Source of the DNA: DASQUK01 sp963813485
Lineage (GTDB): Bacteria > Actinomycetota > Acidimicrobiia > Acidimicrobiales > VFJN01
Assembly: GCA_963813485.1 (NCBI GenBank)
Contig: CAWEZE010000027.1
Coordinates: 1-64,000, forward strand
Reading direction: 5' to 3'
Length of the DNA stretch: 64,000 bases
Position 1 is the stretch's first letter. Each line of letters opens with the position of its first letter. Positions 1 through 7,523 of this stretch are shown piece by piece. A model generated the notes under the pieces. That model saw nothing but the letters and a program-made list of their open reading frames with translations, searched no databases and had not been told where the DNA came from. The translations under genes were made by a program, and so were the position numbers.

Positions 1-49
1 ACGGCGACCTCCTCGAGGCGCCGACGTTTGGACTTCTGCGGGAAGGGAC

Positions 50-1111
50 TCAGTCGGACGGCGGCGGGATCGGCGGATCCGATGACGCCGGCCGGGACGC
101 GCGAGTGGCCGCGCTGGCTCCGGCGTCGGGAACCCGCGGCGGCTCGGCGCCATCGCCGCCCGTCCCGTTGCTGTTGTTGCCACCCAGCAGGTCGGCCACT
201 GCGGTGAGCGATCCGGCGATGCCGGCAAGCTCGGTGGGCACCACGATCTTGGTGGCCCGCCCGTCGGCCATGGCGCGGAGGGCCTCGAGGTACTTGATGG
301 TGAGCAGCGGGGTGTCGGGGGCGCCTTCGTGGATCGCGCCGTAGACCGACAGGATGGCCCCGGCCTCGCCCTCGGCGACGGTCTCCTGGCGGAACTTCTC
401 GGCCTCCGCCACCCGCTGGATGGCCTCCGCCTCGCCCTCGGCCCGCAGGATGCGCTGCTGCTTGTCGCCCTCGGACCGCAACACCACGGCCTGCCGGTCG
501 CCCTCGGCGCGGGTGATGGCCGCCTGCCGCTCGCCCTCGGCCGACGTCACGACGGCCCGGCGGGTGCGCTCGGCCTTCATCTGCTCGTGCATCGCGTGCA
601 TGACGTCGGCAGGCGGCTCGATCCGTTGGATCTCGACCCGGGCCACCCGGACGCCCCACTTGTCGGTGGCGTCGTCGAGGATCTCCCGCAGCTCGGTGTT
701 GATCTTCTCGCGGGATGTCAGCGCCTCGTCGAGCTGCATGTCGCCGATCAGGTTGCGGAGGTTCGTCTGCGCCAGCTTGGTCACGGCCAGCATGAAGTTG
801 GCGACGTTGTAGACCAGGCGCTGCGGCTCGGTGGGCTCGTAGTAGATGACGGCGTCCACCGAGACCACGACGTTGTCCTCGGTGATGACCTCTTGGGGCG
901 GCACATCGACGACCTGCTCCCGCATGTCCACCGGCCGGAGCATCTGGTAGAAGGGCGCGATGAGGTGGAGGCCGGGGTCAACGGTCTCCTTGTACTTGCC
1001 GAGCTGCTCGACCAGGCCCTTCTGGTACGGGCGAACGATGCGCACCCCCGCCGCCACGTAGACGATGACGATGACGGCGAAGACGATCAGCAGGACGGTC
1101 AGTGCCGTCAC
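50..1111 (-). CDS. SPFH/band-7 (stomatin-prohibitin family) membrane protein
   Basis: The 353-residue protein has an N-terminal hydrophobic segment (about residues 4-24), then an SPFH/band-7 domain (about 25-190), then a long charged region rich in AEGE/AEGD repeats (about 190-260) typical of the stomatin coiled coil. The C-terminus is a flexible Gly/Pro/Ser tail. Such proteins oligomerise on the inner face of the membrane and organise microdomains or protect membrane proteases. It starts with GTG behind a strong GGAGGT site. The NfeD-type gene lies just upstream on the same strand with a 25-base gap; NfeD-SPFH pairing is a widespread conserved operon. The family is certain; the client protein is unknown. 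Confidence 0.93.
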   Translation of the reverse strand: MTALTVLLIVFAVIVIVYVAAGVRIVRPYQKGLVEQLGKYKETVDPGLHLIAPFYQMLRPVDMREQVVDVPPQEVITEDNVVVSVDAVIYYEPTEPQRLVYNVANFMLAVTKLAQTNLRNLIGDMQLDEALTSREKINTELREILDDATDKWGVRVARVEIQRIEPPADVMHAMHEQMKAERTRRAVVTSAEGERQAAITRAEGDRQAVVLRSEGDKQQRILRAEGEAEAIQRVAEAEKFRQETVAEGEAGAILSVYGAIHEGAPDTPLLTIKYLEALRAMADGRATKIVVPTELAGIAGSLTAVADLLGGNNSNGTGGDGAEPPRVPDAGASAATRASRPASSDPPIPPPSD

Positions 1112-1136
1112 GACGACACCTCCTTGGTCGTGAACG

Positions 1137-1619
1137 TCATTGCTCGAGCTCCCCGGTGGGTGACGGAAGCTGGTCGACGGCGGCGACGATCACCCTGGTC
1201 CCCTGCACGTCGGCGACCCGGACGGCGGTGCCGATGGGGATCCCCGATCCGTCGGTCGACTGCGCCCGCCATTCCTCCCGGTCGACCCGCACGAGCCCGA
1301 CGTCCCCTCCGGCGGGGATCTCACGAAGCACGACCGCCGCATGCCCAAGCAGGCGCCGCGAGCCGATGCCGGTGTCGTCGACCGACCGGTTCAGGCGGCG
1401 CGCCACCGGGCGCAGCGCCGCGAAGACCGCCAAGGACACGCCCACGAAGGCCAGCCACTCGATCACGACGTCGACGTCGAGGAATGCCAGCACCGTGGCA
1501 ACGAGGGCACCGATGGCGAAGGGCAGCATGAAGAACGACCCGGGGCTCGTCAACTCGCCGATGGCGAACACCGCCGTGGCGATGATCCAGACCCAGCGCC
1601 AGTCCTCGGGGCTGTCCAT
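1137..1619 (-). CDS. NfeD family membrane protein
   Basis: The 160-residue protein has two or three hydrophobic segments in its first ~70 residues (helices around 10-27, 30-46 and 52-68), followed by a soluble C-terminal domain (about 85-155) that matches the small OB-fold NfeD domain in size and layout. It lacks the ClpP-like protease domain of long NfeD proteins, so it is the short form (NfeD1b type). It is first in a two-gene operon with the SPFH protein. Short NfeD proteins are thought to partner SPFH oligomers in membrane maintenance. The start is ATG at 1619; AAGGC lies about 10 bases upstream as a weak ribosome site. Confidence 0.85.
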   Translation of the reverse strand: MDSPEDWRWVWIIATAVFAIGELTSPGSFFMLPFAIGALVATVLAFLDVDVVIEWLAFVGVSLAVFAALRPVARRLNRSVDDTGIGSRRLLGHAAVVLREIPAGGDVGLVRVDREEWRAQSTDGSGIPIGTAVRVADVQGTRVIVAAVDQLPSPTGELEQ

Positions 1620-1751
1620 GTTGGTTTGCCTTGTGCGCTCCGCGTAGCCGGAACGGGGAACCGATGTCCCCTGTACCCAGGGAATCTATCCCGCCCCTGG
1701 ACTCGACGTGTGCTGCACCGCTCGGTCGGTTCGGGCGCGGTTCGGCGACGG

Positions 1752-1757
1752 TAGCGT
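1752..1757 (+). promoter_or_regulatory. -10 box TAGCGT of mca (leaderless type)
   Basis: TAGCGT ends 8 bases before the mca ATG and there is no Shine-Dalgarno sequence between them. Transcription would therefore start at or next to the start codon. Confidence 0.55.
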
Positions 1758-1765
1758 GACCGGCG

Positions 1766-2647
1766 ATGAGCGAGCGTCCCGAACTCCGCCTGTTGACGGT
1801 TCACGCGCATCCCGACGACGAGGCGTCGAAGGGTGCCGGCACCGTCGCCCGCTACCACGCCGAGGGTGTGCGCACGGTGCTGGTGACGTGCACCGGCGGC
1901 GAAGCCGGCGACATCCTCAACCCAGCCATGAACCGTCCCGAGGTGGCAGCCGACCTTCCGGCGGTCCGGCGCCGCGAGCTGGCGCGGGCGGCCGAGATCA
2001 TCGGCTACGACGAGGTGGTCCTGCTCGGCTACCGCGACTCGGGCATGCCCGACACCGAGCCCAACAAGCATCCCGACGCCTTCGCCAACGCGCCGCTCGA
2101 CGAGGCAGTCGGGCGGCTGGTCGCCGTCATCCGCCGGGAGCGGCCGCAGGTGATCGTCACCTATCCCGACGACCAGAGCGGCTATCCGCATCCCGACCAC
2201 CTGCGGGTCCACGACATCTCCGTGCCGGCGTTCGAGCGCGCCGGTGACCCGGACGCTTATCGCGATGCCGGCGAGCCCTGGCAGCCGCTCAAGCTCTACT
2301 ACTCGGTGTGGTCGCGCCGGCGCATCGAGGCCATGCACCGGCGCTTCGTCGAGCTCGGGCTCGAATCGCCGTTCCCTCCCGAGTGGTTCGAGCGTGAGTC
2401 CCAGGACAATCGCATCACCACGACGATCGACATCGCCGGCTTCAATGACGTGCGGTTCGACGCCCTGCTGGCGCACGAAACCCAGGTCGACCCCACGTCC
2501 CCGTTCTGGTTCGGCTTGCCGCGGGACGAGCAGGCGGCGATCCACCGGTTCGACGACTACATCCTCGCCCGCAGCCTGGTCGACACCGAGAAGCCCGAAT
2601 CCGACATGTTCGCCGGCATCCGCAGCCGGGTAGGCCGGCAGGCGTAG
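1766..2647 (+). CDS. mca: Mycothiol S-conjugate amidase
   Basis: The 293-residue protein belongs to the zinc-dependent LmbE/PIG-L deacetylase family. It opens with HAHPDDE (residues 13-19), whose His15 and Asp18 are metal ligands, and carries the second metal motif HPDH (142-145). The signature around residues 43-53 (GGEAGDILNP) and its length separate Mca from MshB. Mca cleaves mycothiol S-conjugates of electrophiles and antibiotics into a mercapturic acid and GlcN-inositol, a cytosolic detoxification step. It marks the host as a mycothiol-making actinobacterium. MshB, the biosynthetic paralogue, is the main alternative but fits less well. Confidence 0.9.
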   Translation: MSERPELRLLTVHAHPDDEASKGAGTVARYHAEGVRTVLVTCTGGEAGDILNPAMNRPEVAADLPAVRRRELARAAEIIGYDEVVLLGYRDSGMPDTEPNKHPDAFANAPLDEAVGRLVAVIRRERPQVIVTYPDDQSGYPHPDHLRVHDISVPAFERAGDPDAYRDAGEPWQPLKLYYSVWSRRRIEAMHRRFVELGLESPFPPEWFERESQDNRITTTIDIAGFNDVRFDALLAHETQVDPTSPFWFGLPRDEQAAIHRFDDYILARSLVDTEKPESDMFAGIRSRVGRQA

Positions 2648-2674
2648 GCGAGCCTCGGAGCCCTCGGGTAGGCC

Positions 2675-3085
2675 GTGGGAGGGGTCGGCTTTCTGGGCGC
2701 TGAATGGCTGGCGCTGGCGCGCGAGCTGTTCGGCAGCCTGGCGCCGGCCCCGGGGGCGACGGCACGGATCCAGCGCGTGGTCACGGGCGCACCGGACGGC
2801 GACGTGTTGTTCACGCTCACGTTCGAGGACGGGCGGCTGCTGGATGCGGCGCTTGTCGCGGGCCACGAACCGGATCCCGACGCCGAGCTCACGATCACCA
2901 CGACGTACGCGGACACGCTGCTGTTGGCGTCCGGAGACCTCGACCTCAACGTCGCGGTCATGCAGGGACGGGCCAAGGTTGCGGGGTCCATGGGCGCACT
3001 GCTGGCGATCCTGCCCGTCACCCGGAGCCGGGAGTTCCGGGCCGCCCAGGCTGCGCTGCACGAGCGCACGGCCGCCCCCGGGTGA
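2675..3085 (+). CDS. SCP2 sterol-binding domain protein
   Basis: This 136-residue protein begins with GTG 27 bases after mca. It matches the single-domain SCP2 (sterol carrier) fold. The central pattern (ITTTYADTLLLASGDLD, then AVMQGRAKVAGSM at about residues 90-112) is the usual ligand-tunnel half of the family. Stand-alone SCP2 proteins in actinobacteria bind acyl-CoA or sterol-like lipids. Its position directly behind mca suggests co-transcription, but no functional link is known. The ligand is unknown. Confidence 0.72.
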   Translation: MGGVGFLGAEWLALARELFGSLAPAPGATARIQRVVTGAPDGDVLFTLTFEDGRLLDAALVAGHEPDPDAELTITTTYADTLLLASGDLDLNVAVMQGRAKVAGSMGALLAILPVTRSREFRAAQAALHERTAAPG

Positions 3086-3095
3086 CGCCCGGCGG

Positions 3096-3932
3096 CTACC
3101 CGTTCCGCTGGAGGTCGCGCAGCTCGCGGTAGCCGATGAGGCTGGCGCCGGCGCGCTCCAGCATGGTCCGCAGGCTGCGGTCGGTGACCACCAGGTCGTG
3201 GTCGTCGACCCGGGCCGCCCAATCGGTCGTCAGCGCTCGGAGCTCGGGAGAATCGACGGCCGGATGGACGTAGACCTCGGTCACGCCCGGTTGGAGCTCA
3301 TGCACGGCCCGCTCGATGTCGCGGCGGCTGCCGACCCCGCCGCGGACGTAGACGAAGTGGTCCGGGAAAACCGCGCCTTCCTCCTCGGCGAGCTTCCGGA
3401 AGGGAAAGCCGATCGTGCGCTCGGTGGAGGCCCCCGACAGGCGGATGGGCAGGCCGAACTCCAGGGCCAGGTCGAGGTAGATGTCGAAGAACTCGGCCTT
3501 GAGCTGGAGGGTGCCCATGTGGCTGTCCAGGTGGCTCACGTCGAACCCCCAGAGGATCGCCCGTTCGACCTGCGCCCGCAGCTCCCGTCGGGCCTCGTCG
3601 AGGTCGGCGTGGTCCCAGAGGTCTCGCTGGGTGCGGGGGAAGCCACCGTCCCCGTCCAGCAGCGAGGGGGCATGGGTGATTGGCCCCCAGCGATAGAGGT
3701 CGTGCTCGGCGTTGAGCGTGAGGTGCACGCCGACGTCCTCGCCCCGGTAGCGCGCCGCGGCTTCACGCGCCCACGGGCAGGGGACCATCAACGAGGCGCT
3801 GGTGGCGACGCCGTCGCGCAGCGCCTCGTAGACGCCCACGTTGGCGGCGTGGCACGAACCCAGGTCGTCGCAGTTGATGATGAGCACCCGGTCGTCGGGG
3901 CCGTAGCCGAGCCGTTCGGCGAGCGTGGCCAT
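3096..3932 (-). CDS. ChbG/YdjC-family carbohydrate deacetylase
   Basis: The 278-residue protein has the family's metal motif NCDDLG (20-25), a conserved HLDSHMG block around residues 133-139, and the typical GVHLTLN strand near residue 68. YdjC/ChbG enzymes remove N-acetyl groups from chito-oligosaccharides or related sugars using a divalent metal. No sugar transporter or glycosidase lies next to it, so the substrate cannot be inferred. It converges on the SCP2-like gene with a 10-base gap. The start is ATG 3932, with a TAGCCT box 7 bases upstream and no ribosome site. Confidence 0.85.
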   Translation of the reverse strand: MATLAERLGYGPDDRVLIINCDDLGSCHAANVGVYEALRDGVATSASLMVPCPWAREAAARYRGEDVGVHLTLNAEHDLYRWGPITHAPSLLDGDGGFPRTQRDLWDHADLDEARRELRAQVERAILWGFDVSHLDSHMGTLQLKAEFFDIYLDLALEFGLPIRLSGASTERTIGFPFRKLAEEEGAVFPDHFVYVRGGVGSRRDIERAVHELQPGVTEVYVHPAVDSPELRALTTDWAARVDDHDLVVTDRSLRTMLERAGASLIGYRELRDLQRNG

Positions 3933-3939
3933 CGGACCG

Positions 3940-3945
3940 AGGCTA
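3940..3945 (-). promoter_or_regulatory. -10 box TAGCCT of the ChbG-like gene (leaderless type)
   Basis: On the minus strand TAGCCT ends 7 bases before the ATG at 3932 and no ribosome-binding site intervenes. Confidence 0.55.
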
Positions 3946-3965
3946 TCGCTGCTCTTCTCGGTACC

Positions 3966-4523
3966 TCAGCCGAGGGGCACGTCCGCGCTGCCGCATGCCG
4001 TCCAGAGTCCCGCGCCCGCGACGCGGGCCTCGCGCGCCGCCCGCTCGAAGTCGGCCCGGTGCGCGGTGTTCGGCGGATAGGCGAGCGGCTCGGCGAAGCC
4101 GCCGGTCAGCTGGGCGAGGTTCAGGAACAGGTCGTCGCGGGCGCGGTAGGCGTAGGCGAGCAACCGGTCGTACTGGTCACGCGCCTCGACGTCACGCTCC
4201 AGCCGGAGCGCCGTGCCGGGTGGCGCCAGGTCGGCGAGGTGGTGCGACGCCTCGGCCCCGAAGCACTCGTCGGGGCGGTCGGGGGCAACGGTCTCGGGCG
4301 TGTCGATGCCGATGAGGCGCACGTGTTCGGCGCCGCCGGCGAGGTCGACCACCAGCGTGTCACCGTCGATCACCTCCACGACGGTGGCCGTGCCCGGGCG
4401 GCCCTGGGTGCCGGACCGGCGCGGGGACACCTGGAACATCACCGCCGCGGCCACGACGGTGGCGCCGACGACCGCCACCAGCAGCGCGGGTGCGCCGGGG
4501 CGGGGGGTTGCACTCGTGGACAA
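3966..4523 (-). CDS. Membrane-anchored or secreted thermonuclease-like (SNase) nuclease
   Basis: The 185-residue protein has an N-terminal hydrophobic helix (about 12-30, signal peptide or anchor) followed by a staphylococcal-nuclease-like domain. DGDT (53-56), RLIGIDTPE (69-77) and the YDRLLAY block near residues 138-144 correspond to the calcium and phosphate-binding residues of the family. It should degrade extracellular nucleic acids outside the membrane. It sits upstream of a ~135-bp inverted-repeat element and may have lost or gained its promoter there. Confidence 0.88.
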   Translation of the reverse strand: MSTSATPRPGAPALLVAVVGATVVAAAVMFQVSPRRSGTQGRPGTATVVEVIDGDTLVVDLAGGAEHVRLIGIDTPETVAPDRPDECFGAEASHHLADLAPPGTALRLERDVEARDQYDRLLAYAYRARDDLFLNLAQLTGGFAEPLAYPPNTAHRADFERAAREARVAGAGLWTACGSADVPLG

Positions 4524-4633
4524 AGCGGGACTCCCGAGGTCGACGGCGTCGGTTGGTGGCGGCCGACGGCCGCGATCCGAGGGGATCCCGTAGGGAGGCG
4601 AGGCGGAAGGGTGGGGGGTGGGCCGGGGCCGCT

Positions 4634-4766
4634 AGGAGCCGAGCGGATAGGGCGGTTCGTGCAGCGACGCGTGGGAATTTGGCGGTCGACTACCAGCTCA
4701 ACAGCTTGGCTCCCGGCAGCGCTGACCACCGTGAGCCAGCGGACGTGCCTATCCGCTCAGTCCTTA
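4634..4766 (+). repeat. IR-flanked repeat element, copy 1
   Basis: This 133-bp element is about 85% identical by eye to 34018-34154; the first 32 bases are identical. Its ends carry imperfect 18-bp terminal inverted repeats, with GAGCGGATAGG at 4641-4651 facing CCTATCCGCTC at 4748-4758. An inner pairing is also possible between 4635-4644 (GGAGCCGAGC) and 4704-4713 (GCTTGGCTCC). It fills the gap between the thiolase and nuclease genes, and its right end merges with the thiolase stop codon. It holds no open frame of its own. It looks like a MITE-like or structured non-coding repeat. Confidence 0.8.
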
Positions 4767-5942
4767 GGAGCGCTCGATGATCGTGCCCGTGCCCAAGCCG
4801 CCGCCACAGCACATCGTGATGAGCGCCGCGGATCCGTCGGTGCGCTCGAGCTCGTGGACCGCCTTGGTCATGAGGAACGCCCCGGTTGCCCCCAGCGGGT
4901 GGCCGAGTGCGATGGCGCCCCCGTTGGGGTTGGTGCGGTCGAGGTCGGCACCCAGCTCGCGCTGCCACGCCAGCACCACCGAGGCGAAGGCCTCGTTGAT
5001 CTCGACCAGGTCGATGTCGGCGAGCGCCATGCCGGTGCGGGCCAGCAGCCTCTGTGTGGCGTCGATCGGCCCGGTGAGCATGAGGATCGGATCCACCCCG
5101 ACGAGGCAGGTGTCGACGATCCGTGCCCGTGCCCGCAGCCCCAGCTCGGCGGCCTTGTCGGCGGTCATCATGAGGAGCGCGGCGGCACCGTCGCTGATCT
5201 GGGACGAGCTGCCGGCAGTGTGGACCCCGTCGGGTCGAGCCACCGGCTTGAGTCCGGCGAGCGCCTCCAGGCTGGTGTCGCGCAGGCCCTCGTCCCGGGT
5301 GACCTGGTGGGTCGTGCCCGTCGGCTTGCCCTCGTCGTCGACATCGGGGGCGTCGACCGTGACCACCTGGGTGTCGAACCGGCCCTCGGCCCAGGCCTGG
5401 GCCGCCCGCTGCTGGGACAGCAGCCCGAATTCGTCGGTGTCGGTACGCGTGACGCCCCACTTGTCGGCGATGCGTTCGGCGCCTTCGAACTGGGACGTGA
5501 ACTCGTAGCGCGGGAAGTAGGTCTTGGGGATCGGCACGCCCAGGCCGAGCTTCTTGGACGAGTTGGACCCGATCGGCACCCGGGACATCAGCTCGACCCC
5601 GCACGCGATGGCGACGTCGGCGACACCGGACGCCACCAGGCTGGTCGCCACATTGGTCGCCTGCTGGGACGAGCCGCACTGGGTGTCGACGGTGGTGGCG
5701 GCGGTGCCGAGCGGGAGGCCGGCGCTCAGCCACGCGGTACGCGTGATGTTGAACGACTGCTCGCCCACCTGGCTCACGCATCCACCAACGACCTGCTCGA
5801 CCTCTGCGGGATCGATGCCAGACCGACCGATGACCTCGCTCAGGGCGGCGCCGAGGAGGTCTGCCGGATGAACGGTGGACAGTCCGCCGTTGCGGCGCCC
5901 GACGGGCGTGCGCACGGCCTCGACGATGACGACGTCAGCCAT
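4764..5942 (-). CDS. Acetyl-CoA acyltransferase (thiolase), steroid/fatty-acid type
   Basis: This full-length thiolase of 392 residues carries the acyl-accepting Cys89 in DTQCGSS, the GHPLGATG loop with His348, and the general-base cysteine in CCGGGLG (378-384). It cleaves 3-oxoacyl-CoA to acetyl-CoA plus a shortened acyl-CoA in the last step of beta-oxidation. The NEAFASV motif and overall sequence resemble FadA5-like actinobacterial thiolases linked to sterol side chains, but the exact substrate cannot be set here. No partner beta-oxidation gene is adjacent. A TAGCGT box lies 6 bases before the ATG. The stop codon overlaps the end of repeat copy 1. Confidence 0.92.
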   Translation of the reverse strand: MADVVIVEAVRTPVGRRNGGLSTVHPADLLGAALSEVIGRSGIDPAEVEQVVGGCVSQVGEQSFNITRTAWLSAGLPLGTAATTVDTQCGSSQQATNVATSLVASGVADVAIACGVELMSRVPIGSNSSKKLGLGVPIPKTYFPRYEFTSQFEGAERIADKWGVTRTDTDEFGLLSQQRAAQAWAEGRFDTQVVTVDAPDVDDEGKPTGTTHQVTRDEGLRDTSLEALAGLKPVARPDGVHTAGSSSQISDGAAALLMMTADKAAELGLRARARIVDTCLVGVDPILMLTGPIDATQRLLARTGMALADIDLVEINEAFASVVLAWQRELGADLDRTNPNGGAIALGHPLGATGAFLMTKAVHELERTDGSAALITMCCGGGLGTGTIIERS

Positions 5943-5948
5943 GGCCCC

Positions 5949-5954
5949 ACGCTA
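5949..5954 (-). promoter_or_regulatory. -10 box TAGCGT of the thiolase gene (leaderless type)
   Basis: The minus-strand TAGCGT ends 6 bases before the thiolase ATG, with only GGGGCC between. Confidence 0.55.
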
Positions 5955-5994
5955 CTGGACCCCCCGGCGACCGCCCTGAAGGCCGCACCATCGG

Positions 5995-6261
5995 TCACCA
6001 GTGACGATCGCGGCTGATCGCCTCGAGGATCAGCAACAGGAGTACCGCTCCGACGAAGGCCACGAACACCGAGCCGATGTCGAAGTCGTCCATCATGTCG
6101 CTGTCGCTATCGGTCGCCAATCGGAACAGCCCGCCGCCGATGACACCCCCGAGAATGCCGACGACGATCGTGACCAGGCAGCCGCGCCGCTGGGCACCGG
6201 TGACCCACCGGGCCAGCGTGCCTGCGATGAACCCCACGACGATCCAACCGAGGACGGTCAC
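5995..6261 (-). CDS. GlsB/YeaQ/YmgE family small membrane protein
   Basis: This 88-residue protein has three hydrophobic helices (about 3-18, 28-46 and 64-82) and the Gly-rich pattern GFIAGTLARW and GILGGVIGG of the transglycosylase-associated (YeaQ/YmgE, Pfam Transgly_assoc) family. The middle loop is unusually acidic and Ser-rich (DSDSDMMDDFD). Members are stress-induced inner-membrane proteins of unknown mechanism. It is transcribed in the same direction as the thiolase, with a 52-base gap. Confidence 0.85.
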   Translation of the reverse strand: MTVLGWIVVGFIAGTLARWVTGAQRRGCLVTIVVGILGGVIGGGLFRLATDSDSDMMDDFDIGSVFVAFVGAVLLLLILEAISRDRHW

Positions 6262-6288
6262 CGACGCCGCACGCTACCGCCCGGCCGC

Positions 6289-6505
6289 TCACGCCGCCGG
6301 ACGATCGCGGGCTCCGGGCAGTGCGCCTCCTCGGCTCGCGGGCCCCGGCCCAGCCGAAACCTGGCCCCGCCGGCGTGCCTGCGTGAGCGCGGCCCGGGCG
6401 TCGCCCAGGCCCTTGCGGCCGATCGCGCGGGTCTCGTCGTCGAGCCGCCAGGGATGTGGGCGGTGGGGACGTGGAGCTGCTGATCAGGGTGAGTTGCTTC
6501 GTCAT
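6289..6505 (-). pseudogene. Possible small gene split by a frameshift
   Basis: An ATG-started frame beginning MTKQLTLI (from 6505) gives way, in a different frame, to a plausible basic tail WRLDDETRAIGRKG...ARAALTQARRR that ends at a TGA (6289-6291). The tail frame has no usable start codon of its own. Joining the two needs one frame change between about 6430 and 6460. I recall short actinobacterial proteins of this general layout but cannot name a family. It may be a broken small gene, a base error or chance. This is otherwise the only content of the 6262-6562 gap. Confidence 0.35.
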
Positions 6506-6552
6506 GGCCTCAGTATCCCGAGGGGGTGTGACAATTTGGGCCCGTCGTCCAT

Positions 6553-6557
6553 GGAGG
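6553..6557 (+). promoter_or_regulatory. Ribosome-binding site GGAGG that decides a TTG start
   Basis: GGAGG lies 5 bases upstream of TTG 6563. It overlaps an in-frame ATG at 6551 that has no ribosome site of its own, so TTG 6563 is the likelier start. Confidence 0.5.
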
Positions 6558-6562
6558 CGCCA

Positions 6563-7498
6563 TTGACCACTTCGAACATCACCATCCGCCCGCTCACGGC
6601 CACCGACCTCGACCGCTTCGTGGCGCTGGAGGGGCCTTCCTACGGTCCACCAGGTCGTGACTTCCTCGCCACCGCCGCCGCGAACCACTATCGACCGCAT
6701 TGGACATGGGTGGCCGAGCGCGACGGCCGGGTCGTGGCTCGGGCCGCGTGGTGGGGTGCGCCCGATGACGAGTACCCCATAGCGCTCGATTGGTTCGATC
6801 TCGCCGGCGCAACCGATCGCGTCGCGGTCGGGGCGGAGCTGTTGCGGGTCGCCAGCGAACATGTACGTACCGACGGCGGCGGCTTCCCGGAGTACCACCT
6901 GTTCCTGCCGGCCGACTGGCACGATCGGCCGGATGTCCGCCAGGCCGTCGACGAGCGGACCGATGCCGCCGGCCGGGCTGGCCTGCGGCCGTTCGTCGAG
7001 CGATTGCGGATCGAGTGGTTGGCGGCATCGGGCGTCCCGCCGACTGACGACCGGCTGATGTTCGCACCGGCGGGCGACGAGGCCGAGGTGCTCGACGTCC
7101 TCGAGCGCATCAACGTCGGAACCCTCGACGCCTACGCCAGCCGTGACATCGAGCGCCACGGAGCCGCGGCCGCGGCGCGGATACAGCTCGAGGACGTGGG
7201 CTGGATGCCCGCACCCCGGGAGTGGTGGCGGCTGGCCTACACCGCCGGTGGCGCGCTCGTGGGCGTGGTCATGCCGTCGCGCAACTACGAAGCGTTCGTC
7301 ATCGCCTACATCGGTGTCGTCCCCGAGCAGCGGGGCCACGGCCACGTCGGTGGGCTTCTGGCCGAGGCGACCGCATTCCTGGTCGGCCAGGGGGCCGAAC
7401 GGATCGTGGCCGACACCGACACCGGCAACCGCCCGATGGCGGCTGCGTTCGAGCGTGCCGGCTACCGCGTGACCGCACGCCGGATCGTGATGACCTGA
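6563..7498 (+). CDS. GNAT family N-acetyltransferase
   Basis: The protein is about 311 residues. The C-terminal half has the GNAT acetyl-CoA pyrophosphate loop VVPEQRGHGHVGGLL and a final FERAGYRV strand; the N-terminal half (from TIRPLTATDLDRF) looks like a second, degenerate GNAT fold, so this is a tandem-GNAT protein. The substrate is unknown. I place the start at TTG 6563 because GGAGG sits 5 bases before it; ATG 6551 is the alternative and adds four residues. It converges on the amidase gene. Confidence 0.82.
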   Translation: MTTSNITIRPLTATDLDRFVALEGPSYGPPGRDFLATAAANHYRPHWTWVAERDGRVVARAAWWGAPDDEYPIALDWFDLAGATDRVAVGAELLRVASEHVRTDGGGFPEYHLFLPADWHDRPDVRQAVDERTDAAGRAGLRPFVERLRIEWLAASGVPPTDDRLMFAPAGDEAEVLDVLERINVGTLDAYASRDIERHGAAAAARIQLEDVGWMPAPREWWRLAYTAGGALVGVVMPSRNYEAFVIAYIGVVPEQRGHGHVGGLLAEATAFLVGQGAERIVADTDTGNRPMAAAFERAGYRVTARRIVMT

Positions 7499-7523
7499 AC
7501 CCAGACGCATCCGGGTCGGGGAT

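Noticed and set aside
2844..6017. A 1057-codon plus-strand frame
   Set aside because: It runs antisense across ChbG, the nuclease and the thiolase, all with clear catalytic motifs; the long frame is a GC-bias artefact.
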